12,508 nt of DNA from Erysipelothrix sp. (GTDB lineage Bacteria > Bacillota_I > Bacilli_A > Erysipelotrichales > Erysipelotrichaceae): positions 1 through 12,508 of the forward strand of contig JAAZEC010000200.1 in NCBI GenBank assembly GCA_012512495.1, read 5' to 3'. A program made the position numbers and the translations under genes. Positions 1 through 6,680 of this stretch are shown here, in pieces (positions within the stretch are counted from its first letter, which is position 1; each line of letters starts with the position of its first letter). The notes below the pieces were generated by a model, which searched no databases, was not told the origin of the DNA, and saw only the letters and a program-made list of their open reading frames with translations.

Positions 1-439
1 GAACACCTTGTTCAGAGATATAATCATAAGTAGCTACAATTGATCCGGTTCCGAAGTGACCAACAAATCCAAAGACTTTTTCATCTTCGACCATGGACTG
101 TGCACATGTAATCGCTTTAGTTGGATCTGCTTCATCATCTTGGTGAATGAACTTGATTTGACGACCATTAACGCCACCTTCAGCGTTAATCATTTTGAAG
201 TAAGCTTCAATACCTGCATTAAATGGAACACCAACGGTTGCTAACGCACCCGATGTACCTGCACAGTTAGCAACTAGTACTTCTGTGTCTGTAACACCTT
301 GTGCTAATTCAACAGGTGTTTCGTTATCGTTTCCATTGTTAGGTTCGTTATTGTTGTTACCACCGTTATTGGCAGTTGAACAAGCAACTAAAGCGAACAC
401 TAGCAATAAAGCGACCAATGCCTTCAATAAATTTTTCAT
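1..439 (-). CDS. ABC transporter substrate-binding lipoprotein, LivJ/LivK type (3' end outside window)
   Basis: Captures a small ligand outside the membrane and delivers it to the LivHMGF permease encoded just upstream. The visible 146 codons begin with a lipoprotein signal: Lys at 2 and 6, a hydrophobic core, and lipobox L17-V-A-C20. An Asn/Gly-rich tether (about 21-42) follows, then the start of a type I periplasmic-binding fold (Peripla_BP_6). The stretch at 72-93, with N-x-G-I-E-A and I-N-x-x-G-G-V-N-G-R, is the classic Liv/Urt/amide binder pattern, and G-H-F-G-T-G-S near 127-133 is a typical ligand-contact strand. The ATG has a strong AGGAGGAA site 9 bases upstream. It is the last visible gene of the operon, 55 bases after livF. 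Branched-chain amino acid is only the family default; given the three enzymes upstream, a short acid or acyl compound is equally possible. The reading frame stays open to base 1, so the rest of the gene lies outside. Confidence 0.93.
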   Translation of the reverse strand, partial: MKNLLKALVALLLVFALVACSTANNGGNNNNEPNNGNDNETPVELAQGVTDTEVLVANCAGTSGALATVGVPFNAGIEAYFKMINAEGGVNGRQIKFIHQDDEADPTKAITCAQSMVEDEKVFGFVGHFGTGSIVATYDYISEQGV

Positions 440-474
440 AGAAAGTTCTTCCTCCTTTGTTTTTCTTTCTATAT

Positions 475-500
475 AAGTTACTAAGATAACTTAGTTACTT
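475..500 (-). repeat. Inverted repeat between livF and the binding-protein gene
   Basis: Arms of 11 bases (475-485 and 490-500) pair with one T-T mismatch around a 4-base loop. The livF stop codon (495-497) sits inside the stem. On the transcribed minus strand the stem is followed by TTATATAG rather than a run of T, so it is not a convincing intrinsic terminator. It could protect an mRNA 3' end or act as a weak attenuator that sets different levels for the ATPase and the binding protein. The role is inference. Confidence 0.4.
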
Positions 501-1211
501 CCCTAAATAAGCTTCAAGCAAGGTTGTTGAATGAAGCAACTCCTCTGCTGGACCCTCCTCACTAATTCGACCAAGTTCCAGCACGTATGCGTAATCAGCA
601 ATCTTCAGTGTTTGTTTAGCATTCTGCTCAACAATTACAACACTGACTCCTCGATTAGCTATCTCACGCGTAATTTCCAAAATGCTCTTCACAATCAGTG
701 GTGCCAAACCTAAGGATGGCTCATCCAGTAATAATACTTTTGGAGAATTCATCAGTGCTCGGCCAATCGCCAACATCTGTTGTTCCCCTCCTGATAGTGT
801 TCCAGCAATTTGTTTTTCTCTCTCTTTCAAGATTGGAAACAAACCGTACACAAACGATAGGTTTTTTGCTATTTCCTTTTGGCTCGAAAGAGTAAAAGCT
901 CCTGTCATCAGATTTTCAGTAACACTTAAATCATAGAAAACCTGACGTCCTTCAGGGGACTGCGAGATACCAGCCTTGGTTACCTTTTCGGTTTCAATCT
1001 TAGTAATGTCTTGATCGAACAAGACGATTGAACCTTCTTGTGAGCGAATAAGTCCCGAAATAGTTCTGAGAAGAGTAGTTTTACCGGCTCCATTCGCTCC
1101 CAATATAGCAACCACTTGACCAGGGAAGACATCCATCGACACACCTTTTAGGGCTACAATAGGACCATAACTGACAACTAAATCCTTGACTTGCAGTGTA
1201 GGTTTACTCAT
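495..1211 (-). CDS. livF: Branched-chain-amino-acid-type ABC transporter ATP-binding protein LivF
   Basis: Second ATPase of a HAAT-family importer; it hydrolyses ATP on the cytoplasmic face to drive uptake through LivH/LivM. All ABC landmarks are present in the 238 residues: Walker A G38-A-N-G-A-G-K-T45, Q-loop Q84, the S-P-E-G-R motif near 85-89 typical of LivF, signature L139-S-G-G-E-Q-Q, Walker B V159-L-L-L-D-E-P165, and V-E-Q-N at 194-197, where LivF proteins carry Gln instead of the switch His. Length matches the family. It overlaps livG by 8 bases, and its ribosome site (GAGGAGGA, 1217-1224) is embedded in the codons for the acidic tail of LivG, so the two are probably translationally coupled. 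UrtE (urea) or AmiF-like naming is possible, as the ATPases do not reveal the substrate. Confidence 0.95.
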   Translation of the reverse strand: MSKPTLQVKDLVVSYGPIVALKGVSMDVFPGQVVAILGANGAGKTTLLRTISGLIRSQEGSIVLFDQDITKIETEKVTKAGISQSPEGRQVFYDLSVTENLMTGAFTLSSQKEIAKNLSFVYGLFPILKEREKQIAGTLSGGEQQMLAIGRALMNSPKVLLLDEPSLGLAPLIVKSILEITREIANRGVSVVIVEQNAKQTLKIADYAYVLELGRISEEGPAEELLHSTTLLEAYLGK

Positions 1212-1995
1212 CGTCGTCCTCCTCGCCTAGGTATGCAGTGATGACATCTTCATTTCTTTGGATCTCGTAAGGAGAGCCAGTGGCTAAGAAGCGTCCGAAG
1301 TTGATTGCGGTGATACGATCACACACGCTCATGACAAGTCCCATGTCATGTTCAATCAAGAGAATAGTACATTCATATTCATCTCTAATATCACGGATCA
1401 ACTGTGCAAAATCTTCTGTTTCTTTATCGTTAAGACCGGCAGCGGGCTCATCCAGAATAATCAGTTTTGGATTGCTCATTAAAGTACGTGCCAGCTCAAT
1501 CTTTTTACGAACACCATAAGGTAGTGCTCCAGCAGGTAAATATGCTAGATGCGCTATACCAACTTTTTCAATAATATCAAGCGCCTTTTTGGTAAGTAAA
1601 GCCTCTTCTTGTTTGGCTTTAGGCGTTTGGAGAAATTGTTGGATGAAGTTGGTTTTAAAATCTATATGTCCCCCGACCAAGATGTTATCAAGAACCGATA
1701 ATTCTGGTACAAGTTCCACGTTTTGGAAGGTACGAACCATTCCATGTTGGATGATTTCATGAGTCGCAAGTTTATTCAACTCAATAAGTTCACCCTTGTT
1801 ATTCACGAATTCCACGGTACCCTGATCCGGGACATAGAACTGAGTAATACAGTTGAAGACCGTGGTCTTTCCCGCACCATTGGGACCAATGAGTCCATAG
1901 ATTTCTTTTGAATTAATTTCGAACGATAAGTTATCGACTGCTTTCAGTCCACCAAAAGCGATTGAAAGGTTTGAAACCTTTAAGACAGGATTCAT
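1204..1995 (-). CDS. livG: Branched-chain-amino-acid-type ABC transporter ATP-binding protein LivG
   Basis: First ATPase of the same importer, pairing with LivF. In 263 residues it has Walker A G37-P-N-G-A-G-K-T44, Q-loop Q91, a LivG-type signature L-P-Y-G-V-R-K-K from 158 (a degenerate form of LSGGQ that is normal for this subfamily), Walker B L178-I-I-L-D-E-P184 and the switch His216 in E-H-D. A BCA_ABC_TP_C-like tail follows, ending in E-E-D-D-D-E, which doubles as the ribosome binding site for livF. The start ATG overlaps the livM stop by 4 bases (ATGA) and is preceded by AGAAGGGAG. Length and order (H-M-G-F) match the classic liv cluster. Confidence 0.95.
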   Translation of the reverse strand: MNPVLKVSNLSIAFGGLKAVDNLSFEINSKEIYGLIGPNGAGKTTVFNCITQFYVPDQGTVEFVNNKGELIELNKLATHEIIQHGMVRTFQNVELVPELSVLDNILVGGHIDFKTNFIQQFLQTPKAKQEEALLTKKALDIIEKVGIAHLAYLPAGALPYGVRKKIELARTLMSNPKLIILDEPAAGLNDKETEDFAQLIRDIRDEYECTILLIEHDMGLVMSVCDRITAINFGRFLATGSPYEIQRNEDVITAYLGEEDDDE

Positions 1996-3002
1996 GATTT
2001 TGCTCCCTTCTCTGCTCTTTTTGCCAAGATGCGATGCTTCAAGTTTGTAAAGAAGCTAGCAATACCATTGGGCCAGAAAATCACGAAGATAATCATGAGA
2101 GCCCCTTGAATAATCGGAGTCAGGTTGGACAAGAAAGGATACGCAGGGTTCTTAAAGAATATTTCAGTAAACGCATAGAGCAGTAAAGCACCTAGTAACG
2201 TTCCACTGATTGATCTAAAGCCTCCTACCACAATAATGGCCAAGAATGTAAGTGATAAGTTTAGCGTCCAAGTTGTTGGAGCAGAGTTCCTAAAGAAATG
2301 AACATAGAGAACTCCACCGAGCGCAGCGAGAGCTGTCGCAAGTGCAAAACTGAAGATTTTTTGACTAAACACATTGACACCCATGGCTCTGGCTGCCGGA
2401 TCACTGGAACGCATCGTGTTAAGAGAACGTCCTAGATAACCATTGGTTAACGAATGAACCAGTATAAATACAACAACCATGACTACGCATATCAACAGGT
2501 ACATGCCCTTTTGATCAAGTTGGAAAACACCTAACAGTTTTGGATAGCTCTTGATAATCATTCCAGCGGATCCGTTTGTAAACCAATCTAACTGAATAAA
2601 TATTTCTCGGAAGATTTCCGAAATCGCAAGAGTCGCGATAGCTAAGTAAATTCCTTCAATCTTCAAGGATATAAAGCCAACAATGATACCAAGCAACGTT
2701 GGAATCACGATTGCAGCAATCACGCCAAGCTCAAATGGTAACCCACTCTTATCAACGATGAAGCCTGATATGTAAGCAGCAAGACCCATGAAACCAGCGG
2801 TTCCCAATGAAATCAATCCACTATAACCTAGCAGTAGATTTAGTCCCAAAGCGACAATGGTATAGATCATCGTTGCGCCAAAGACATTCAGGTACGAAAC
2901 CTTAGCAACGCCCATGTTCACTAGTAACACAACACTGGCGAAAGCAAGGCCAATTAACAGATAACCCAATTTTGGGTTGTTTAAGTTGAATTTGTTTTTC
3001 AT
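1992..3002 (-). CDS. livM: Branched-chain-amino-acid-type ABC transporter permease LivM
   Basis: Inner-membrane permease subunit that forms the translocation path with LivH. The 336 residues contain many hydrophobic segments, roughly at 12-31, 38-60, 63-82, 88-113, 115-135, 165-185, 215-233, 248-276 and 292-312. The G-Y-S-G-L-I-S-L-G-T-A-G-F segment near 59-71 and the cytoplasmic loop R-S-S-D-P-A-A-R-A-M-G near 198-208, which contacts the ATPase, are hallmarks of LivM/UrtC (BPD_transp_2). A short Lys-rich C-terminus follows. It starts 3 bases after the livH stop with AAGAAGGTG upstream and ends in an ATGA overlap with livG. Confidence 0.95.
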   Translation of the reverse strand: MKNKFNLNNPKLGYLLIGLAFASVVLLVNMGVAKVSYLNVFGATMIYTIVALGLNLLLGYSGLISLGTAGFMGLAAYISGFIVDKSGLPFELGVIAAIVIPTLLGIIVGFISLKIEGIYLAIATLAISEIFREIFIQLDWFTNGSAGMIIKSYPKLLGVFQLDQKGMYLLICVVMVVVFILVHSLTNGYLGRSLNTMRSSDPAARAMGVNVFSQKIFSFALATALAALGGVLYVHFFRNSAPTTWTLNLSLTFLAIIVVGGFRSISGTLLGALLLYAFTEIFFKNPAYPFLSNLTPIIQGALMIIFVIFWPNGIASFFTNLKHRILAKRAEKGAKS

Positions 3003-3005
3003 CGG

Positions 3006-3893
3006 CTACACCTTCTTCACAGTCTTCTTGCCAAATAAACCAAGAGGTTTAAAAATCAGGAAGACAAGAATGAGCAAGTAGACAATTGGTTTTCCCCATA
3101 CTGTCCCAATACCCGTGGGTAAATACACCTGTAGCAAGTTTGTAGAAACTGAAATAATAAAGGCGGCAATAACGGGTCCATGGAAAGTCGAGAACCCTCC
3201 AAGTACCACTGCCATAAATGCACCGATTTGAACATCATTCATAAAACCGATATTGACGGTACCAAATGGAGCGGCCATAACACCTGCTAATAAGGAAAGT
3301 GCTGCGGCAATTGCCCATGATGCCATTGTGACTGTCTTAGTTGGAATTCCCATCAGCCGGGCTGTTGGTTCATTGGATGCTGTCGCTCTTATTGCTAAGC
3401 CAACCTTTGTTTTTAGTAAGACAAACAACATGGCGAGCATTACTACAATAGTTAGTGCGATATTAAATAGTGCGTTATATGAGATTGTTGCTCCGAATAA
3501 GTTCGCATAACCATCTGGAAAAAACCGTGGTAACACAAACGGATAGACACCATAGACCATTGGGGTAATACCTACAATAATCATCAGAATCCCCAACGTA
3601 ATGATTTGCTTACCTACTGCATTCACTTTCTTGCTATGACGCATGATAAGTAAATCAATCAATAGTCCCATAAGAATGGCGACTACGATACCAAAGAGCA
3701 CACCGACCCAGATATTTATTCCAGTTTCAGCCATGAGTTTGGCTACCGCAAATGTCGTAAACATCCCAATGACGCCTTGAGCAAAATTGGTCGTATAGGA
3801 AGTGCGATAAATGAGAATGATGCCAAAAGCAGCAAACGCATAAATACTACCATACTCGAGTGATCGTAAAATTACCTCAAAGATACTACTCAC
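3006..3893 (-). CDS. livH: Branched-chain-amino-acid-type ABC transporter permease LivH
   Basis: Membrane permease partner of LivM. The 295 residues are strongly hydrophobic, with an N-terminal G-S-I-Y-A-F-A-A-F-G and a T-N-F-A-Q-G segment (about 35-40) characteristic of LivH, and the EAA-like loop R-A-T-A-S-N-E-P-T-A-R-L-M-G (about 170-183) that docks to the ATPase. The C-terminus is basic (K-K-T-V-K-K-V). The start is a GTG at 3891-3893, 8 bases inside the end of the KAS III-like gene, with only a weak GGGGA upstream, so expression probably depends on coupling to the preceding gene. No better in-frame ATG preserves the family N-terminus. This physical overlap is the strongest link between the enzymes and the transporter. 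Confidence 0.93.
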   Translation of the reverse strand: MSSIFEVILRSLEYGSIYAFAAFGIILIYRTSYTTNFAQGVIGMFTTFAVAKLMAETGINIWVGVLFGIVVAILMGLLIDLLIMRHSKKVNAVGKQIITLGILMIIVGITPMVYGVYPFVLPRFFPDGYANLFGATISYNALFNIALTIVVMLAMLFVLLKTKVGLAIRATASNEPTARLMGIPTKTVTMASWAIAAALSLLAGVMAAPFGTVNIGFMNDVQIGAFMAVVLGGFSTFHGPVIAAFIISVSTNLLQVYLPTGIGTVWGKPIVYLLILVFLIFKPLGLFGKKTVKKV

Positions 3894-4914
3894 CGTATGG
3901 TCCCCACTTCACAATATCAGCAGCCCAGACATAGCCGATTCCAGCAGCAATTGAACATACGATGCTACCATCTTTCACTTGCCCTGATTCCACTGCTAAC
4001 TTAAGCCCTAGAATCTGGTCAATTTGACCTAAATGTCCGTAATCTTCCAGATATATTGATTGATTTTCATCTAAATTAAGCTCATTCAACATCGACATGT
4101 GACCAGATCGCTTGATATGTAGAATATTCAAATAATCAATATCTTTACGCTTTAGATTGCTCTTCCTAAGAGAACTATCAATGCAATGATACCAGTTATC
4201 CATTGAAACCGCATTTAAGCGATCCTTCATTTTCCCAGCATCCATCAAACGAAGTGATCTATAAGCTTCACCCAGATTGCTTTCAGTAATTGGATTAGCG
4301 ATACCACCAATCTCAACACCTGCTGTGCGAGACAGAGAACCATCAGACATAATATGACTGCCTAATAAGACGTTTTGATTATAATTCTTCTTAAGAATGA
4401 TGGCTCCACCACCGGCCGATAGATTATACATCATGGACATGTTCTTGTCCGTATAGTCTACAAAGTCGCCATTACGGTAGCCACCAGCAATTAGAATTGT
4501 ATTCACATCAGGATCTGCAATGAGCATATCCTTCGCCATTTTCATGGTCGTAATAGTGGTGCAGCAACGGTTTTGAACATCGATTCCCCACGCATTCGTA
4601 GCTCCAATGCGATCTTGGATATACAATGCTGAAGTCGTCATCGGATATTCTTTCCATTCTTCACCAAAACACAGGATCACGTCGATATCCAAAGGATCTA
4701 TCCCTGTATTCTTCAGTGCATCAAGAGCAGCCAAAGCACCCATTTCCTGTGTGCCATCTGCAGGTGAGGCGATATATTTCTTCTTAATACCTAGTTTATT
4801 TACAACGGCCTCTTCGCTCCAGATACCTTGTGTCTCTTGTGCGATTTCTTTTGCACTCATAGTTGTTTCTGGCAAATAGATGCCAAAGCCAACGATTCCT
4901 ACATTTGGTTGCAT
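3886..4914 (-). CDS. KAS III / thiolase-fold enzyme (FabH-like 3-oxoacyl synthase family), variant active site
   Basis: A 342-residue two-lobed thiolase-fold protein related to FabH and HMG-CoA synthase; such enzymes form or break C-C bonds of acyl thioesters through a Cys acyl intermediate in the cytoplasm. Seen: an N-terminal G-I-V-G-F-G-I-Y-L-P-E motif, the nucleophile region D112-V-Q-N-R-C-C118, where Cys117 aligns with the FabH Cys, His266 in I-L-H-I-K-R-S-G-H at the FabH P-H-Q-A-N position, and a C-terminal G-I-G-Y-V-W typical of the family. At the position of the third FabH residue (Asn in Y-G-N-T-S) the sequence reads Y-G-H293-L-G-Q-I-D, so Asn is replaced by His. It is therefore unlikely to be housekeeping FabH. 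It lies between an alpha/beta hydrolase and livH; its ribosome site TAAGGAGGAAG overlaps the hydrolase stop. A thiolytic, acyltransferase or HMG-CoA-synthase-like role is possible; the substrate is unknown. Confidence 0.85.
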   Translation of the reverse strand: MQPNVGIVGFGIYLPETTMSAKEIAQETQGIWSEEAVVNKLGIKKKYIASPADGTQEMGALAALDALKNTGIDPLDIDVILCFGEEWKEYPMTTSALYIQDRIGATNAWGIDVQNRCCTTITTMKMAKDMLIADPDVNTILIAGGYRNGDFVDYTDKNMSMMYNLSAGGGAIILKKNYNQNVLLGSHIMSDGSLSRTAGVEIGGIANPITESNLGEAYRSLRLMDAGKMKDRLNAVSMDNWYHCIDSSLRKSNLKRKDIDYLNILHIKRSGHMSMLNELNLDENQSIYLEDYGHLGQIDQILGLKLAVESGQVKDGSIVCSIAAGIGYVWAADIVKWGPYGE

Positions 4915-4924
4915 AACTTCCTCC

Positions 4925-5818
4925 TTAAATTCTCTGAATTAGCGTATCAATAAATAGTTTCAGGTTATCAGTCAAGACCGAATGCCCAACATTTTCAAAC
5001 ACTACTAATTCGGCTTGGTCCTTCAGTAAATCTCCCAAATAGGTTGAATCAGACAAAGGAACCACTAAATCGTTAATACCATGCATCACGACAATCGGAG
5101 ATTGAACCAAGTCAATCCTACCCGTCCCCTCAACAACACCATTGTGTTCATGGCTCATGTTGAAGGTCGTGAGCGCTACGTCGACATCGACTAGATTGCG
5201 CTGTTTGAAGATGGCATCTAGATAAATCTCATAGTCTTCCTCAGAAGGCTGTTTCAGATTGTAAATCGCCGCGTTCCACACCGCTCTCATGAAATCCTTA
5301 TTGCCCGTAGCATAAGCATTCAAGATAGGTGCAACCTGGATGGGGTCTTTAGCAATCTCCTCACGCGTATAGATTCTTTCAGTGAGAATCGGCTGAAATG
5401 ATTCATCTTTTTTATACATTGGATATCCCTTGATCCCAACCGAATCTAGTAGGAATATCTTTTCATAACGTTCTGGAATGTCGGCCGCGCTCTCAAGCAC
5501 GATTCCACCCCCGGTACTCCAGCCCAAAACATGGACTTTTTGTAAATCAAGTTTTTCAACAAAACTTGTCACATCTCTTGAGAAATCATGAAGTGATTCA
5601 AGCTGACGGTTATAAGTTGAATCACCAAATCCTGGCAAATCCAACGCATACACTTGATAGCTGTCCTCAAGCTGCTCCATTGCTACCTGCCAGTGAACCG
5701 AAGAACTCATGTTGCCATGAACCAGTAGAATCACTGGACCCTTAGATCCACATTGACGGTAAGCGATAGTTTCGTTGGTCGCTGATTGTATGGTATGAAC
5801 TGGATACTGTTTCATCAT
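4925..5818 (-). CDS. Alpha/beta hydrolase fold protein
   Basis: A 297-residue cytoplasmic serine hydrolase with no signal peptide. The oxyanion H34-G-N follows strand 3, the nucleophile elbow is G-W-S101-T-G-G, the acid is Asp250 in H-G-I-N-D, and the base is His279 in V-G-H-S, so the full triad is present. A cap of about 70-90 residues (roughly 130-220) separates the nucleophile from the acid. The overall pattern resembles esterases, haloperoxidase-like proteins and MhpC-type C-C hydrolases; sequence alone cannot choose between them. The start overlaps the SDR stop by one base (TAATG) and there are two adjacent ATG codons; the second (5813-5815) could also be used, as neither has a strong ribosome site. 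Its place between an SDR and a KAS III-like enzyme suggests hydrolysis of an acyl ester, thioester or diketone intermediate. Confidence 0.85.
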   Translation of the reverse strand: MMKQYPVHTIQSATNETIAYRQCGSKGPVILLVHGNMSSSVHWQVAMEQLEDSYQVYALDLPGFGDSTYNRQLESLHDFSRDVTSFVEKLDLQKVHVLGWSTGGGIVLESAADIPERYEKIFLLDSVGIKGYPMYKKDESFQPILTERIYTREEIAKDPIQVAPILNAYATGNKDFMRAVWNAAIYNLKQPSEEDYEIYLDAIFKQRNLVDVDVALTTFNMSHEHNGVVEGTGRIDLVQSPIVVMHGINDLVVPLSDSTYLGDLLKDQAELVVFENVGHSVLTDNLKLFIDTLIQRI

Positions 5819-6537
5819 TACAGTCTCATGCCACCATCGACAGCAATGTTTTGACCCGTAACATAGGATGCTTCATCACTTGCAAGGAATAAGGCAACAC
5901 TAGCAATCTCACTTGGTTCACCAAGGCGTCCCAACATTGTCATAGCAGCAAATTTATCGAGCAAGTCCTGAGGGACCGTCTTTAAGATATCAGTCATTGT
6001 GTAGCCTGGTGAAATCGCATTAACACGAACCGGAACTCCCTTGCGAGCAAATTCCTTGGCCCAAGTCTTCGCTAACGAAACAACAGCGCCTTTTGTTGCG
6101 GCGTAGTTTGCTTGTCCGATATTACCATAGGTACCAACGACGGATGAAATGTTAATAATTGATCCTCCGCCTTGCGCTTCCATGTAAGGTCCCACGTGAC
6201 GGGTTAAATTGAAGACTCCCTTTAAGTTAACATCAACGACTAAATCCCATTGTTCGTCTGTCATTTTACGAGTCATGGACTCGCGAGTAATACCAGCATT
6301 GTTAACTAAGATATCAATACGTCCATACTTAGCTGTGATTTGTTCAAAGACTTCTTTGGCTTTCTCAGAATCAGTTACATCAAGCTTAATAAATTCGACA
6401 TTGTCGTTTGAATAGGTCATTTCTCCCATATCCAAGGCCACAACTTTTGCCCCTTCACTGACAAAAAGTTCTGCCATAGCTTGGCCTAAACCCCTTGCTC
6501 CTCCAGTAATTAATGCAACTTTGTCCTTTAGTCTCAT
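5818..6537 (-). CDS. SDR-family oxidoreductase, FabG-like
   Basis: Classical short-chain dehydrogenase/reductase that interconverts a hydroxyl and a keto group, first gene of its operon. In 239 residues: cofactor loop T11-G-G-A-R-G-L-G18, N79-N-A-G82, Asn104, Ser132 in N-I-S-S-V-V-G, Tyr145-x-x-x-Lys149, P-G near 177-178, and the C-terminal V-D-G-G-M of FabG-like proteins. Asp36 at the end of the second strand (V-V-A-L-D) usually selects NAD(H) over NADP(H), unlike biosynthetic FabG, so an oxidative catabolic role is favoured by inference. The ATG has a strong AGAGGAGGA site at the usual distance. Transcription comes from the promoter at 6595-6623 with cre-like and tandem-palindrome sites. 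It overlaps the next gene by one base. Confidence 0.92.
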   Translation of the reverse strand: MRLKDKVALITGGARGLGQAMAELFVSEGAKVVALDMGEMTYSNDNVEFIKLDVTDSEKAKEVFEQITAKYGRIDILVNNAGITRESMTRKMTDEQWDLVVDVNLKGVFNLTRHVGPYMEAQGGGSIINISSVVGTYGNIGQANYAATKGAVVSLAKTWAKEFARKGVPVRVNAISPGYTMTDILKTVPQDLLDKFAAMTMLGRLGEPSEIASVALFLASDEASYVTGQNIAVDGGMRL

Positions 6538-6553
6538 AGTTCCTCCTCTTTTA

Positions 6554-6567
6554 TGAACCGTTCTTCA
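6554..6567 (-). promoter_or_regulatory. Possible operator, copy 2: TGAA-N6-TTCA palindrome
   Basis: Reads TGAACCGTTCTTCA on the plus strand: 4-base inverted arms around 6 bases. It repeats the architecture of the site at 6570-6583 exactly 16 bases away and falls in the 5' leader, between the predicted transcription start and the ribosome site. The repeat is seen; a repressor binding there is inferred. Confidence 0.4.
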
Positions 6568-6569
6568 CA

Positions 6570-6583
6570 TGAATGAGTGTTCA
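6570..6583 (-). promoter_or_regulatory. Possible operator, copy 1: TGAA-N6-TTCA palindrome
   Basis: Reads TGAATGAGTGTTCA on the plus strand. Its arms extend to 5 bases (ATGAA/TTCAT, 6569-6584). The half TGAATGA matches, from memory, the half-site of the Bacillus FadR (TetR family) fatty-acid operator, TGAATGA-N4-TCATTCA. It lies a few bases downstream of the predicted start, a usual place for a repressor to block initiation or clearance. Confidence 0.45.
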
Positions 6584-6594
6584 TCTTTAGGTCA

Positions 6595-6623
6595 AATATA
6601 CTAAAAGCGCTTACAGATGTCAA
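6595..6623 (-). promoter_or_regulatory. Sigma-A-type promoter of the SDR/hydrolase/KAS III/liv operon
   Basis: On the minus strand: TTGACA (6618-6623, a perfect -35), a 17-base spacer (6601-6617), then TATATT (6595-6600, one mismatch to TATAAT). The expected start is near 6588, giving a leader of about 50 bases before the SDR ATG. The hexamers and ideal spacing are seen directly. Such a strong core promoter would be expected to need repression, which fits the cre-like and palindromic sites on it. Confidence 0.85.
6602..6615 (-). promoter_or_regulatory. cre-like site (CcpA carbon catabolite control) inside the promoter spacer
   Basis: Reads TGTAAGCGCTTTTA on the minus strand, with the 8-base central palindrome AAGCGCTT. 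It matches the Gram-positive cre consensus TGWAANCGNTNWCA except at the next-to-last position (T for C). It fills the spacer between -35 and -10, where bound CcpA would exclude RNA polymerase. Repression during growth on preferred sugars is inferred from the established Bacillus model; ccpA is not in this window. Confidence 0.7.
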
Positions 6624-6643
6624 CACCTTTTATCACTTTCCAT

Positions 6644-6669
6644 AAAAAAATAGGTATTTCTACCTATTT
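6644..6669 (-). terminator. Intrinsic terminator ending the upstream operon
   Basis: On the minus strand a perfect 9-base-pair stem (AAATAGGTA / TACCTATTT) with a GAAA loop is followed directly by further T residues, making a 7-T run with the end of the stem. It begins 11 bases after the stop codon of the thioredoxin-like lipoprotein gene. It separates that operon from the promoter at 6595-6623, which starts about 20 bases further on. On the plus strand the tail is not T-rich enough to act well. Confidence 0.85.
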
Positions 6670-6680
6670 AATTAACTAAT

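Noticed and set aside
56..476. Two plus-strand short frames (56-244 and 285-476) opposite the binding-protein gene
   Set aside because: They are antisense to a clear lipoprotein reading frame and have no start signals of their own.
475..500. Intrinsic terminator after livF
   Set aside because: The hairpin lacks a following T run on the transcribed strand and is AT-rich with a mismatch, so it is listed only as an inverted repeat.
3056..3238. Minus-strand 60-codon frame inside livH
   Set aside because: It is a shifted frame within a well-supported permease gene, with no ribosome site or recognisable protein pattern.
3886..4914. Assignment as housekeeping FabH
   Set aside because: Asn of the triad is replaced, the gene sits in a transporter operon with a cre-like promoter, and no acyl carrier protein or other fatty-acid synthesis gene is nearby.
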